Of a stretch of DNA of 64,000 nt, positions 43,955 to 56,692 are shown piece by piece. Source of the DNA: Bimuria novae-zelandiae CBS 107.79 (taxonomy: Eukaryota; Ascomycota; Dothideomycetes; Pleosporales; Didymosphaeriaceae); NCBI GenBank assembly GCA_010015655.1, contig ML976786.1:62001-126000 (forward strand), given 5' to 3'. How positions within the stretch are numbered: the stretch's first letter is position 1; every line of letters begins with the position of its first letter. The position numbers were made by a program, and so were the translations under genes. The notes beneath the pieces were generated by a model. That model saw only the letters and a program-made list of their open reading frames with translations. It searched no databases and was not told the DNA's origin.

Positions 43955-46900
43955 AGACCCAGTTTTCGTGCTTCTGTCTAGGCAGTAGCTTAGTGAGGTC
44001 GTTAGCTAGTTAACAGGTTGTTTAGATATATAAGAGGTTAATATTGTTAGATTAAGCTTTTTGTCAAAGCCAGTGATAATAGATATCAACGTGCCGTACA
44101 GTAGTCTTAAGACAAGGCGTAGTAGAGGTAAGAAGTCGAATAGTCTGCTAATTGTCACAGTATAGAAGACGTTTATAATCTGGATTAAAGCCAATTTGTT
44201 TAAAGACTCTTTACCACTAGATTAGTTTAGTGCCTGCAGACGATGCGGCGACTAGCTCTACTTCTATCGTTAACTTTATAACACAGCGTTGGAGTGTTGC
44301 TTTCTAGTCTACAGGTCCGCTAAATAGAAAGAAGATATAGCCTTGTGAGCTCTTACATGAGATCTTATTATTAGCGTATAATGTATCTGTTACTCTAAAG
44401 AACTCAGGTTAAGGTTAGTTGGCTATATAGACTGATTCGTTTAAGATAGAAGTAGTATAGTAGAGCGCTTAATTTTTAGTTCCTAGTAAGTAGGCGATTG
44501 TCTGGTAGGCTGCGTTAAGATAACGTGAAGATTAATTCGTAAGAAACTCCGCTAGTTTAGAATGGGCTTTTAAGATATTAGGTCGAGTAGCTCTAGCTGC
44601 ATATCCTATAAATCCTATAAGCTAGGTATATTTGTGCTTAGTGAAGTCATTTGCTTAATTCTCTAATGGTAATAACTCTTCTAGAGGCAGTAGTGTAGCT
44701 AGCAACTTTATATATAGCTTTAGTAAAGGAAACTTCTGTGCAAGCTTCTCGATGTATAAAGTTTATAATAGCTAAATAGAGCTATTCTCACGGTCTCTAT
44801 GCGTTTGAATACCATAGAACGTTTAAAGCTCTCCTAGAGATTAAATCTCATATTGAGACAGGAGCTTCTATTCGAATTCATGTAGTGTAGCTTTATAGGC
44901 TAGTAGGCAGAGTACGATAATGTTGTCCACATAGAAGAAGACTAGAAGCTTATTATTCTTCTATAGACAAGGAGCGTCTTTAACTTCGTGTAGTCCTAGT
45001 TTAGAGAGCGTCTTGGTAAGCTCTTAATACCAGAGTAGTAGCGAAGTCTTTAGGCCGTACAGAGCTCGACATAGTTTCCACAGATAATCAGGATTAGAGA
45101 ATCCTTCTAGTAAGTAACAATAGACTGGTGTTGCGAGCTAAGCGTTTATAAATACGTTAACTATATTATACTAACGGATCTCCATGTTAAAGTAGGCCGC
45201 TATAGCAACTAGAGCTTAGAATATTTAAACTACTAGAGTAGCTGCGTAGGTATCCTTAGTAGTCGTCTATAAATTGCCTCGTATACAGATGCGTGCTTTA
45301 TATTTTGTAAGGTATCCTTAATTATTAAGCTTAAACTTAAAGACCTATATTAACAAAAGAACTTCTTAGTCTTATAAATTTAACTCCTACTAAGTAATCC
45401 TCTCGTACGTGCCTTTTTATTTCACGTTGTTAATTTCTTGTTGCATCGCTTGGAGAAAGCCTTCCTTGTGTAGAGATGGTATCCTTATTATATCTTTATA
45501 GAGACGCGGCTTAGGAGGTAGCTCGGTGTAGTGAAATCGTGTTTTTAATGCTATAGCTAAGGCTACTACGTATGCTAATTAGTATATGTTAATAAAGAAG
45601 CTACTACTCTTCTAAGATAGCTTTCTAGATCTTGTTAACCCTTTAGGTAGTATGTGAGACTAACGAAGGTTGCTATTAATTAGTTCTTAATTCTGTGCTT
45701 AATTCGAGTCTAATGTTTAACGTTTACGCTTTCTTAAGGATATAGGCATTGCAGGTAGGCTGGCTGGCGTGGTTAATAACGAGCGCTACGAGTTATTATA
45801 AAGTAAGTTCTATAAACTACTATAAACCTTAGTAGTCTCTATTTAACTTAGTGTTAGAAGCTATAAATTATAACTTTTAGTTTAACGTAGGATTATTATT
45901 TCTCTTTACGTTAGTTAGTTTTATTCTATAGATGCAGTAGTCTGGCTGTGCTAATCTAGATCTATTATATGCTTATCTTTAGATATATCTTCTATAGAGC
46001 TATCTTGGCTGCGTAATATAGGTAGTTAATACTTATAGGTAAATTACTCTAGCTTAGAGCCTTATAGTAGAGGATTTATTTTATCGTGTAGTTAATAGAA
46101 GAGGTCTTCTCTAAAGGTAACGTCTCTTATATAAATTACTTTGCCTCTATTTGCTCGACTTCTCGCCTTAGGCATCTAGATTCGGTAGATATTTAATAAG
46201 TTATACCTAACTAGATATCCTACTAGAGCTTAAGGACTAAGCTTGTCTATTTATGGTATTTATTTGCGCAGTGCGTATGCTCGGTAGCTATAAATACGTA
46301 GATAAGTAATTAATAGCTTCTTACTATAGGCAATTTTAAATAGTGTTTTCTAACCTAGTAATCGCGTAGGTGTGCGATTAAGCAGGTATACTACTATAGA
46401 GTAGATTTTAGAGCCAAGTGCTAGAGGTAGGTTTAAGGTAATCTTTATTAAGCGACTTCTCTTAATAAGACTCCTGCTAGAGTGCTCTGCTAAGCCATTT
46501 TACTCCTTAGTGTGTAGAGCCCTAATCTGTAGCTTAATGCCTTCTCTCTAACAGTAGTCTCTAGTAGAGTCGTCTATTAGCCTATATCCTCGCTCGTTAT
46601 TAGCGATGAGAAAGGTAACAGTTATATTAAATTCTTATTTAATAGTTTAATCTAATTACCTAATAATAGACAGGAGCATGAGCTTGTCCCGTCTAGGTAT
46701 TATATAGACGAAATGGAATTTCGAGAATAGATTAAACCTATAGAAGACGTATTAGTCGCCATTATAGGCTCTTGCATCGAGCTTAATAAGATTAATAGTA
46801 ATAGTATCGCGGAGCAAAAGGCTAACCTTCTGCTCCTTATGAGTAGAATATTATTTAAGGTTACACACCCCCCCAGATCGCAGTGATAGGAACGGAGAGC

Positions 46901-48196
46901 TATAAGCTTTTTAAGGTTTAGTATACATGTTGCCCGTAGTCTAGCATGCCCTATATATTCTACTCTAGTCTCTCTCGCTTACTCTTATATCTATGGCCCT
47001 ATAGTATTTAGCTCTTAGCTCTCTCGCTATCTTGCGTAGTACTCTTGGCTATTTCTATAGTGTGCACCTGCTTACTTATAATACTTTACCCAAGTGCTAA
47101 TCCACTACTTAAGTGCTTACGCAGGGTCTTAGCGATTTCGGGCTTATAACTATCGCGTACTATAGTAGGAGGCGAACTGGGTTGATTGCTATCTAGTAAA
47201 GTTAGAGTGGTTATATACATAAAGTAGAGTATCTAGAAGATTCTAGATCAGCAGGGTCACATGACTGTGTGACGATATAGTTAAGTTGTGATATTGGCTA
47301 ACAAATAGTCTTAAAGACTCGTGTGGCTTTAATCTCATGGCTAGTTCGCCGTGAGATAATTTAATGTGCTTTGCTTTATAGGCATTCTTCGTAGTTAATT
47401 ATTTAAGGAGTAGATCTAGTAGATGGCTATATGCCTATTACGTAATTCTATAGTTAATTAATAGCGTTACTACTTAGATGTCCTATTAGTATATAGAGCT
47501 AAGACTTGCTAAGTAATCTTAGTCTAGGCGATAGAGCAGAGTATTATAGCTAATATTAATAGGTCGTAAAAGCCTAAGTCTAAGCGGATTGAGTAGATAG
47601 AGGTTTAGTTCGATAGACTACTAGCTAGTGTCTACCTAGTCTAGTGAGGGTAGCGATGTCTTCTACTCGTGAGCCTAATAAATTAGATTAATATAGTGTA
47701 TTTCTGCCAGAGTCGAAATGGACGTTTAACGATGATAGCCGGGCTAGAGAGACTAGGCTTATAAAAAAGCTAGTAATTAAGGCTATATACTTAAGCTTTG
47801 TTTTCTTTTATCCTTAAGGTGTTAATAGAGATATCTTAACTTCCCCCCATGCCTGGATAGTTATCTTAGTGCCGCCTATAAGTACGACATTGTTAGGTAA
47901 TGCAGGAGCTTTCTATTAGAACTTAGTTAGATTATTATAGATATGGATATCCATAGCAGGATCTAGTATCTATAAGTAGAGGAGCGGGAAGTTTTAGTGC
48001 GCTAGCTAATTATTAAATACTAATAAGTAAATAGCGTAGGCCTTATATAAAAGGTTACCTACAGGTGTATCGCCTGCGTTAATTTCTATTAAATTAGATT
48101 CTGCCCCGTGGCTCTTATAATTTCTTTACTTTTTATAGCGCTGATTCTTCTCTCGAATCTTATTTAGTATTCTATTCTTGTCTTTAGCTTTAAACT
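43955..48196 (-). pseudogene. Copia gag-pol, RIP-inactivated
   Basis: On the - strand: gag at about 48196-47390 (matching copy 1); a GAG-pre-integrase motif, HARLRATCILNLKKL (normally HxRLGH), near 46945-46895; the integrase core to about 45900; and RT with CRALYGLKTSLLLWY near 45070-45020 and FFYVDNIIVL (normally YVDD) near 44940-44910. RNase H ends with LYCDN, LKTTVRHVDIYYHWL and LTKLLPRQKHENW at about 44140-43965. Catalytic D-to-N changes and dense TAG/TAA stops are RIP-type. Confidence 0.88.
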
Positions 48197-48345
48197 CTAA
48201 CCCAGGGCTGCATGAACATGTAGCCCTACATGTTAATAAGACCCTGGTTTTATTAGGGATAGAATATCCGCGCTAGGCCAATTCTTCTATATATATCTAA
48301 GAACGTAGCCCGTATGTTAAAGATAGTTAACCCTACATGTCGATA
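48197..48345 (+). promoter_or_regulatory. Unit A leader with four copies of tag CCCYRYATGTY
   Basis: Inverted copy AACATGTAG (48215-48223), then after CC the copy CTACATGTT (48226-48234), forming a perfect 9-bp hairpin; further direct copies CCCGTATGTT (48309-48318) and CCCTACATGTC (48331-48341). A second hairpin GGATA-GAA-TATCC (48257-48269) is conserved in all units. Confidence 0.7.
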
Positions 48346-48462
48346 GGTTCCTATAGTCTAATTAACCCAAAATTTTAGTGACAGATTTAGCACACTAAGT
48401 TACACGTCCTAGCCAATTTGTAGCACTAAATAATATATAGTTATAGGCGTTAGGGTTGCGCG

Positions 48463-48475
48463 TTAGGGTTAGGGT
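48463..48475 (+). repeat. Interstitial telomeric motif, unit A
   Basis: TTAGGGTTAGGG, preceded by GTTAGGGTTGCGCG. The same site recurs in every unit upstream of the coding region. Confidence 0.85.
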
Positions 48476-48647
48476 AAATATAATAAGGCGGCGATTAGAC
48501 ACTAGAGGCAGCTCTAAAATAGAGACTAACGTGTAGTATAAGTAAAGACGCATTAAGTCGCGAAGAATTCTACGCGTTAAAAAGGCTATATAGTGCGATA
48601 GGGACCTATTATTAGAACCTACCCATAGTAGCGTTAAGCCTACTATT

Positions 48648-51078
48648 ATGGCAAAGAGCATCATCGCAAGCGAGTATTTCGAATATTTACCTAAGTATTT
48701 ATTAGCGATATGTAAAGAGTGCAGGTATGGGGTTTAGCCTAGCTAGGTAAGTAACTATTTATAGTAGATTTATTAGGGTGTTGGGCGCACGCGAGCGCAG
48801 TTAGTAGTAAATAAGCTTAGTAGCTAGGCTAGTTTACTCTAGTATACTGGCGAGCTAGAGGTGCCTAGTCGGAGCATCGAACCTATTAGCTAGTTACTAG
48901 TATACATAGACGGATTAATGTGCTAATTAGCCCTAGGCTAGTATTACTAAATTGTTTAAAGTTTCCGCGTTATAAAGAACTATTGGCGCCATGTTCACAG
49001 TTAGTTACTAGTAGGTAGAGGTGGCTATCCACGTTAATTAGAGAAGCAAAGTATATAGTTACGTAGTAATTAGGGTTAGAGGCGCGTCTATTACCAACGA
49101 TTATTAGCCTAGGGCGCCAGTTCGCAGTATTTTAAGGTTCACTAACCTAAACCCACCCCCAAACCCGTGAACGGCGAGGCCGGGTGGGCAAGCGTTGGCA
49201 GGAATATAAATAAGATATAGGCTAACGTGTAGAAGCGGGCTAAAACGATAATCCAGGACAGCGCGCGAGACGAGGTGAACCTATAGCTAGAGTAGACTAG
49301 GTAGATACCATATTTAGTAGGCATAGAGTAGCCCAAATTATTAGTAAGCGTAGAAGAGCCTAAAGCTAAAGAAGAGCCTATAGCGGCTACTATATAAGAG
49401 GCTATAGATAGGTTAGCGTAGTTTAGCCAGGCGTCTATTATCCACCGCACGGGGATATTCGTGCGATTAGAAGTAATTTAGATAGAGAAGCACTAAACGC
49501 GGTTCACGCTATTATAGCTATATATAGATAAGAAGGTAATTAGTAACCATGCCTAACTATAGAAGTAGATATTAATATTTTTTTAGTAGACGTAATAAGC
49601 GCACGCGTAGAAGAGCCCCACGTATTAGTTTACCCAGTAGCAGCGCGAGGCGTGGGAGGCGTTAGTAAAGGCGGTAGGAGGAGTAGTAGAGAAGGAAGAG
49701 GAGGAAGAGGAGGAAGAAATAAAAGAAATAAGAGATAGAGATAATAGTATAGATAAGGTAATAATAGATAACGCAGATAGTGTAGTGGGAGAGATAGAGG
49801 CCAAGTAAGAGGTAGAAAAGGCTAGAATTATAGGCAAGCGTAAAGCGTTATTAAGTATTAAGAAATTATGTTTAGCGTTTTGCATCGCATTATTAAGCCA
49901 GTCTATTACCTATAAAGAGTATAATAGCCTGTTAGTGTGTGTATTAGCCATATTAGGGGTAAAGGAGGACGAGTAGAAGGGCGCTAAATAGTACCCGCCT
50001 ATTTTATTAGCCGTTATTAAAGTTACCTAGTTTATGGTGGTGCAGCAGGCATTAGAATTATTAGATATATTTATAAAAGACGACATAAATAGCGACAGCG
50101 TATATAAGAGCGATGGGGATAGCACCCAGCAATAGGGCCGGCTAAAAGGGTGTTTATAGTAGGTCTAGTAGATAATAGACAGGTTTATAGTGCGCGATAG
50201 CCACAGCCCCATGTAGTAAATATTAGATTTACGGACGTATAGGCTAAAGATCTATTATAACACGACGTTACGCGGCCATATAAAGTGGGTAGGGCAGGAC
50301 GAGCTATTATACAAAAAGCTATAGTTTACTATGGCCTAGTTCCGCAGCATGGTGCACGGGTTAAGGGAGGAAAGTTAGTAGTTATTAATAAAGAATTTAT
50401 TATTTAGTAATAGCCTATCCGCTAAGCCCGTCCCTAGCATCCCGTAGGAGAGTTTATACGATAATCTAACTAATAAGTAATTAGAGTAAAATTTTTTAAA
50501 AGACCAGCGCACCCGCATGCCCGTAAACGGGAAGTAGTAATTATATAAGTAGGTTAACCAGGATGCCTAGATTAGAGACTAGTTCATAAAGCTAGGCACT
50601 CGTTTGGGCGTTAACTAGTAAGAGGTTAGGCGGTACATAGACTAAGTAGTTATATTTAGAGAGAAGTTAATCGCGTTAATACATATTACGGGCGGGCAGC
50701 TAGCTAGAGGGCCTAAGATTATAAGTATCTAGTATAGTAACATAGTTAAAGGGGGCCATCGTAATATATTCGTCGAGGATGGTAAGGTAGTGTTTATAAT
50801 AAAATACTATAAAGGGTATGCTATTAGCAGCAACGTTAAGATTATTTACTAGTATTTACCACGCGAGGTGGGCGAGTTAGTGGTATATTATATATGGCTA
50901 GTGTTACTATTCTAGTAGTAGATAGAGGCAATAGTGTAGAAGAAGAAGGTAATTTCGTTGCATATATAGTTAGCCAACCCTAACAAGCGCAAGTGGACGA
51001 CGGACTAGTTATAAAAGGTATTAAAACGCGAGACTAGCGTTGGATTAGGCCAGCCATTAATAATTACCACGTACCGTA
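48648..51078 (+). pseudogene. TLH-type protein, N-terminal part (unit A)
   Basis: ATG 48648 gives MAKSIIASEYFEYLPKYLLA, then ICKECRYGV, the first half of a C2H2-like finger of the DUF3505 type whose later His positions are mutated. Further on come EEPKAKEEPIAATIQEAIDR, a Glu-rich acidic patch, GKRKALLSIKKLCLAFCIAL, ITGGQLARGPKIISIQYSN, VFIIKYYKGYAISSNVKI and YLPREVGELVVYYIW, a block typical of fungal proteins that combine this N-terminus with a RecQ helicase. The gene is cut at 51078, before the helicase domain. Stops are RIP-type. Confidence 0.8.
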
Positions 51079-51090
51079 AGGGTTAGGGTT

Positions 51091-52242
51091 CCTTATAACT
51101 GGAAGTGCCCTAGTGCCCCACCCTAAAAGGGTTAGGCACGGCTTCCATGCTTACTAAGCGAAGCCTGCTGACGGATGGAGGCGCACGGACGGTGCTGACT
51201 TGGGATCGAGGGTAAAGTGATTTTGGTGGGGTGTGCACACACTCCAGCCACTATAGGACTACCAGCCACACACTAGGGAGTGACTACGAGTCGGGCTATG
51301 GGTGTTGATTCGCTCGTATGGTGCTCGTGCTTCGTTACAGCACTGCTTGATTGGACTAACCCCACTGGGACGAGGTGGGCTTACGGAGTGGTTTTTACAG
51401 GATAGATGGATGGTCTGTGCACGTGGCACGTGAGGTTGGATCTAACCTAGGAGTAGGTATAAGTAGGGAGGGACGCCCTTGGATCGAGGGAATGCTTTCG
51501 CTTTTACCCTCGTTGTCTTCGTACGCCACGGAAGGTAGTTGGGGTTGACGGAGTGGATGCTCGTGTTGTACCTATCGGTGGCACCGTAGTAGGAGAGAGG
51601 AGTCGCAGTGGACTGGTTGGACCCCACAGTGGGATGCAGTGGGCTCGCGGAGTGGTTTCTATAGCATGGTCTGTGCGTACGCTACGGGATGGTGTGACCT
51701 CGAGAAGAGGTTGGTTATAAGAGAGGGACGCTGCCCGCTCTCCTCTCTCTCCTTACTCCTCCACCCTCCTCGCTGGAAGGGCGCGTATCGGGATGCGCGA
51801 CGGTGGATGGTTTCTGGGAAGAAGTTGGTTGCAAGAGAGGGATGCTGGCCGCTCTCCTCTCTCTCCCTCACTCCATCCTCTCCGTATTCTGTGATTGCGC
51901 TGTGCTCTCGATGCGTCGTGTTGCGCACGGGAAAAGGTTATTTGGTAGGAAGGAAGCGCGCGGTGCGCTTGTCTTGTCGCGGAGGTGAGGTGGTGAACTG
52001 CAGAGACTGTGACGGATGGTGTGAAGGAGGGTGCGCTGTCCGAGTTGGGACGGTTTACTGGTCTGGTGGTGCGGGAAGCACACGCATTGTGAGAGCGGAC
52101 GGATGGTCGGAGTGTGTGGATACACTGGTCTTGGGAAGAGAGAGAAGAACACGAGAAGTGCGATGATGGTGACGTATCCCTAGCTAAGGGTAAGTGTTGG
52201 GTTTTCTTTTTGCAAAAGGGATGTGGACGGGTGTGTTTATCC
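51091..52242. repeat. GC-rich, RIP-poor subtelomeric island with tandem repeats
   Basis: Ordinary, purine/pyrimidine-skewed composition in contrast to flanking RIP DNA. Roughly 265-bp diverged repeats can be aligned at about 51350 and 51615 (shared GGAGTGGTTT and ATGGTCTGTGC), and a shorter unit recurs at about 51700 and 51815 (shared CTCTCCTCTCTCTCC). Many overlapping open frames on both strands, none with a motif. Bounded by AGGGTTAGGGTT on the left and ACCCTAACCC on the right. Confidence 0.65.
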
Positions 52243-52395
52243 ACCCTAACCCAGGGCTACTTGGAAATGTTACCTAACATTTCGATAGCAGCGTTATTTT
52301 ATTAGGGATAAAATATCCGCGCTAGCTACTTCCTGTGCGTACGTCTAAGAACGGGGGTAATATTTTAAAGATACTAAAGGTAACATTTCGATAGG
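52243..52395 (+). promoter_or_regulatory. Unit B leader with four copies of tag GGTAAYATTTY
   Basis: Inverted GAAATGTTA (52264-52272), CC, then TAACATTTC (52275-52283); direct copies GGTAATATTTT (52356-52366) and GGTAACATTTC (52379-52389). Same layout as unit A but a different tag. Confidence 0.7.
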
Positions 52396-52510
52396 TTCTC
52401 GCGGGCCAGTTTACCCTAACTTTAGACTTAAGATTTAGGGTTATAAGTTGCACGTCTTAGCTAATTTACAGCGCTAGAAACTATATAGTTATTAGCGTTA
52501 GGGTTACGCG

Positions 52511-52522
52511 TTAGGGTTAGGG
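52511..52522 (+). repeat. Interstitial telomeric motif, unit B
   Basis: TTAGGGTTAGGG, preceded by GTTAGGGTTACGCG. Confidence 0.85.
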
Positions 52523-52922
52523 CAAACATAATAAGGCAACGATTAGACACTAGAGTTAATTCTAAGATAAGGACCAACGTATAGTAGAAGTAAAAACGCG
52601 TTAGAACGCGAAGAATTATAAGAGTTAAAATAGCTATATAGCGCGATAGATAGCTCGCAGGTAGCCGTAGTAACGTGTATTTAATTACTATTACCTAGTA
52701 TCACGTATAACGTAGCTAGTAACCTATTCCGCAACCTATATACCGTGCAGTAACTAGTATAGCAAACTATATAGTTATTAATAGTAGCAACGCGTCGCAG
52801 CAATCCATAACCTATTATAAAGCCTAGGGATTTATTGCAGCACCTATAACCCGTTTAGTGGCCTATAACCTATTATAGGAACCTATTAAAAACCCAGGCG
52901 TAGTAGCGTTAAGTCTAGTATT

Positions 52923-55900
52923 ATAGTAGAGAGTAGCGTTATAGGCAAGTATTTCGAACATTTGCCTAAGTATGCGTTAGTAATTTATAAAGAATGCAGG
53001 TACAGCGTTTTGCCTAGCCACGCTAGGAGCCATTTGTAGCATATTTATAAGGGGGTTAGACGTAAGCAAGTACAGTTAGTAGCTAATAAGCTTTAGAGTT
53101 AGGCTAGTGTAATATAGTATACCAGCGAGCTAGAAGTGCCTAGTTAGAGCATTGAACCCATTAGCTAGTTACTAGTATACACGGATAGGATAATGTGCCA
53201 ATTAGCCGCAGGCTAGTGTTATTAGATTATTTAAAGTTTCTAGGGTATAAAGAACTATTGGCAAGAGGCCCACGGTTGGTTGTTAGTAGGTAAAGGTGGC
53301 TATCCACGTTAATTAGAGAAGTAAGGCATATAATTACATAGTAATTAAGGTTAGAGGCGCGTCTAATACTAGCGGTTATTTGCCTAGGGCACCAGATTAT
53401 AGTATTTCGAGGTCTACTAACCCAAATCTACCCCCGAACCCATAGATGGCGAGGCCGGGTGGGCAAGCGTTGGCAGGAATATAAATAAGGTATAGGCCAA
53501 CCTGCAAAAGCAGGCTAAGATAACGATCCAGGATAGCGCGCGAGATAAGGTAAACCCGTGGCTAGAGTAGACTAGGTAGATACTGTATTTAATAGGTATA
53601 AAGTAGCCTAAATTATTAGCAAGCGTAAAAGAGCCTAAAGCTAAAGAGGAGCCTATCGTAGCTACTATATAGGAAGCTATAGATAGATTAGCGTAATTTA
53701 GCCAAGCGTCCGTTATCTATCGCACGGGGATATTTATATAGTTAGAAGCGATCTAGATAGAGAAGCACTAGACACGCTTTACGCTATTATAGCTATATAT
53801 AGATAAGAAAGCGGTTAGGGACCATGCCCGATCGTGGAAGTAGATATTAATATTTTTTTAGTAGACGTAGTAAGCGCACGCGTGGAAGAGCCCTATATAC
53901 TAGTTTACCTAGCGGCAACGCGAGGCGTGGGAGGCGTTAGTAAAGGCGGCAGGAGGAGCGATAGAGGAGGAAGAAGAGGAAGAGATAAAAGAGATAGAAA
54001 ACAAAGATATAGATAAGGTAATAATAAACAACGCAGACAGTGCAGTGGGGGAGATAGAGGCCAAGCAGGAGGCAGAGAAGGGTAAAATTATAGGCAAGCG
54101 CAAAGCGTTATTAAGTATTAAAAAATTATATTTGGCGTTTTACGTCGCATTATTAAGGTAGTCTATTACCTATAAAGAGTACGATAGCCCGTTAGTGTGT
54201 GCATTAGCTATATTAGGGGTAAAAGAGGATAGGTAGAAGGGCGCCAAGCAGTACCTACCTATTTTATTAGCTATTATTAAGGTTACCTAGTTTATAGTGG
54301 TGTAGTAGGCGTTGGAATTGTTAGATATATTTATAAGAGACGATATTAATAGCAATAGCGCGTACGAGAGCGATAGGGATAGCACCTAGTAATAGGGCCG
54401 GCCAAAAGGGTGTTTATAGCACGTCTAGTAGATAATAGACAAGTTTATAGTACGCGGTAGCCATAGCCCTATATAGTGAATGTTGGATTTGCGGACGTAC
54501 GGGCTAAAGATCCATTATAATACAACGTTACGCGGCCACGTGGAGTGGGTAAGGCAGGATAAGTTATTATATAAGGAGCTATAGTTTACTATAGCCTAGT
54601 TTCGCAGCATGGTGCACGGGCTAAGGGAGGAAAGTTAGTAGTTATTAATAGAGGATTTATTATTTAGTAACAGCCTGTCTGCTAAGCCTATCCCTAATAT
54701 TCTATAAGAGAGTTTGCGCGATAATCTGACTAATAAGTAATTAGGGTAAAATTTTTTAAAAGACTAGCGTACCTATATATCTATAGATAGGGAGTAGTGG
54801 TTGCATAAGCGGGTTGGTTAGGACGCCCAGATTAGGGACCAGTTTATAAAGCTAGGCACCCGTTTGGGCGTTAACTAGCAAGAGGTTAGGCAGTATATAG
54901 ACTAAGTAGTTATATTTAGGGAGAAGTTAATCGCGTTAATGCATATTATAGGCAGATAGCTGGCCAAGGGGCCTAAGATTATGAGTATTTAGTATAGTAA
55001 CACGGTTAAAGGGGCCCACCGCAATATATTTGTTAAGAATAGTAAGGTAGTATTTATAACGAGATACTATAAAGGGTATGCCATTAGCAATAACGTTAAG
55101 ATTATTTACTAGTATTTACCGCGCGAGGTAGGCAAGTTAGTGGTGTATTATATGTGGCTAGTATTGCCGTTCCAGCAGTGGATAGAGGCGATAGTGTGGG
55201 AGAAGGAGGCAATTTCGTTATATATATAATTAGCCAACCCTAACGGGCGCAAGTGGACGACGGACCAGTTATAAGAGGTGTTAAAACGCAAGACTAGGGT
55301 TAGATTAGGCTAGTTATTAATAATTGCCACGTACCGTGAGATTACTATTAGTATTAGTCGACGGTTTTTGCGCGGGGCCACGGCATTTTAGCTAAAAGAA
55401 GGAGATAAAAGCGAGGCATAGAATAAAGAGAATATAGTAGGGTTGGTAGCGAATTTACAGGCCGGGCATACGGCGCACGTGGCAGGTATAGTATACGCAC
55501 GAGACATTATAGAGCAGGCCAGGGCTATAGTAAATAGGTAGTAGTAGTTTCGGACGTTAAGCACGGACTGGCATTAGTTTTTAGGGTTTCCACCTAATAG
55601 TAGCAAGGAGGATAGGTGCAGGAAGCGAAAGAGGGCGCTATTCGAGAATAAGGCAAACAAGGCCAGGATTAATTAGTAGGAAAGGTTAAGAAAGATAGAC
55701 ACGATCGAGTAGTTATAGAGGATGGTAGGCAAGACAGTAACGTTTTAAAGCGTGTAGCAAGAGGCGATGGATACCATTATAGGCGGAAAGAGCCCCGTAG
55801 TAGTAGTAATACTAATAGGGGCGAGTAAGAGCATGTTGTTTATATTATCGGCGTAGGCCAAGTAGGGTAGCACGACTATTATTATTATCCTATTAATTAC

Positions 55901-56244
55901 ATTGCGAGGTAATATAATATAGCGGTATAAGAAGCTAGGGATATTATATATAGCGTGGGAAAGCCGGCGCCTGCCTAACGTAGTTACGGTAATGTTAGTA
56001 ACGCCTAAGTTAGTAGTTACGCAGGAGTTTACTACCTTTATAAACTATTTAAGAGTAACACGATAGTTAGACTAGATTGTGATTAATAAGTGCCACGTAG
56101 TGTTAAACCGGCGGTACACGTTCCGTAAGTAGATATAGTAGTTAGGCAGGTTAGTGGCTACTAAGACGTAAATAGTGTTATTAATAGCAACGTTGCCGCT
56201 AAGTAAGGAGGATAAGTTATTCTAGCGAATATATTTTAATCCTA
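52923..56244 (+). pseudogene. TLH-type RecQ helicase (unit B, truncated)
   Basis: The start codon position reads ATA at 52923. The frame contains GKYFEHLPKYALVIYKECRY (the first finger Cys is Tyr), the DUF3505-type linker and the LPREVGELVVYYMW block. The RecQ domain follows: a Q-motif region near 55750-55770, Walker A as GASKS at about 55820-55835 (normally GAGKS), NKCH at 56084-56095 in place of DECH, and ATLPP near 56196-56210. Each catalytic change is a G-to-A or C-to-T transition. The gene stops at 56240 before motifs IV to VI. Confidence 0.85.
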
Positions 56245-56390
56245 ACCCAGGGCTGCATGAACATGTAGCCCTACATGTTAATAGGACCCTGGTTTTGTTA
56301 GGGATAGAATATCCGCGCTAGGCCAATTCTTCTATGTATATCTAAGAACGTAGCCCGTATGTTAAAGATAATTAACCCCACATGTCGATA
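56241..56390 (+). promoter_or_regulatory. Unit C leader, same tag as unit A
   Basis: AACATGTAG (56260-56268), CC, CTACATGTT (56271-56279), CCCGTATGTT (56354-56363), CCCCACATGTC (56376-56386). Confidence 0.7.
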
Positions 56391-56507
56391 GGTTCCTATA
56401 GTCTAATTAACCTAAAATTTTAGTGATAGATTTAGCACACTAAGTTACACGTCCTAGTTAATTTATAGCACTAAATAATATATAGTTATAGGCGTTAGGG
56501 TTGCGCG

Positions 56508-56519
56508 TTAGGGTTAGGG
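56508..56519 (+). repeat. Interstitial telomeric motif, unit C
   Basis: TTAGGGTTAGGG at the position equivalent to units A, B and D. Confidence 0.85.
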
Positions 56520-56692
56520 TAAATATAATAAGGCGGCGATTAGACACTAGAGGCAGCTCTAAAATAGAGACTAACGCGTAGTATAAGTAAAGACGCGTTA
56601 AGTCGTAAAGAATTCCACGCGTTAAAAAGGCCATATAGTGCGATAGGGACCTATTATTAGAACCCACCCGTAGCAGCGTCGAGCCCGCCATT

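Larger units (their letters stand above)
43280..48200 (-). mobile_element. Ty1/Copia retrotransposon copy 2 (5'-truncated)
   Basis: The 3' LTR is at 43280-43459, preceded on the - strand by a purine tract (gaagggggtg). Upstream come RNase H, RT, integrase, GAG-pre-integrase and gag up to about 48197, where the sequence switches to TLH unit A. It shares 46670-48197 with Copia copy 1. No 5' LTR is present. Confidence 0.9.
48197..51090 (+). repeat. TLH array unit A (3'-truncated)
   Basis: Starts at CTAACCCAGGGCTG where the Copia sequence ends, runs through the leader and N-terminal TLH gene part, and ends in AGGGTTAGGGTT at 51079-51090 inside the gene. Same orientation as units B-D and RIP-mutated. 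Confidence 0.85.
52243..56244 (+). repeat. TLH array unit B (truncated within the helicase)
   Basis: Begins ACCCTAACCCAGGGCTAC and runs through the full N-terminal part and helicase motifs I to III, ending at TTTAATCCTAAC, where unit C starts. Confidence 0.88.

Noticed and set aside
48648..51078. Tyrosine recombinase (DUF3435, Starship captain) in the TLH N-terminal part
   Set aside because: Blocks such as LPREVGELVVYY and the leading CKEC finger fit the DUF3505/TLH-type N-terminus fused to RecQ, and no R-H-R-Y recombinase set was recognised.
51639..52305. Overlapping open frames up to 175 codons on both strands in the GC-rich island
   Set aside because: They overlap in several frames on both strands, follow the tandem repeat structure and show no domain or intron signals.
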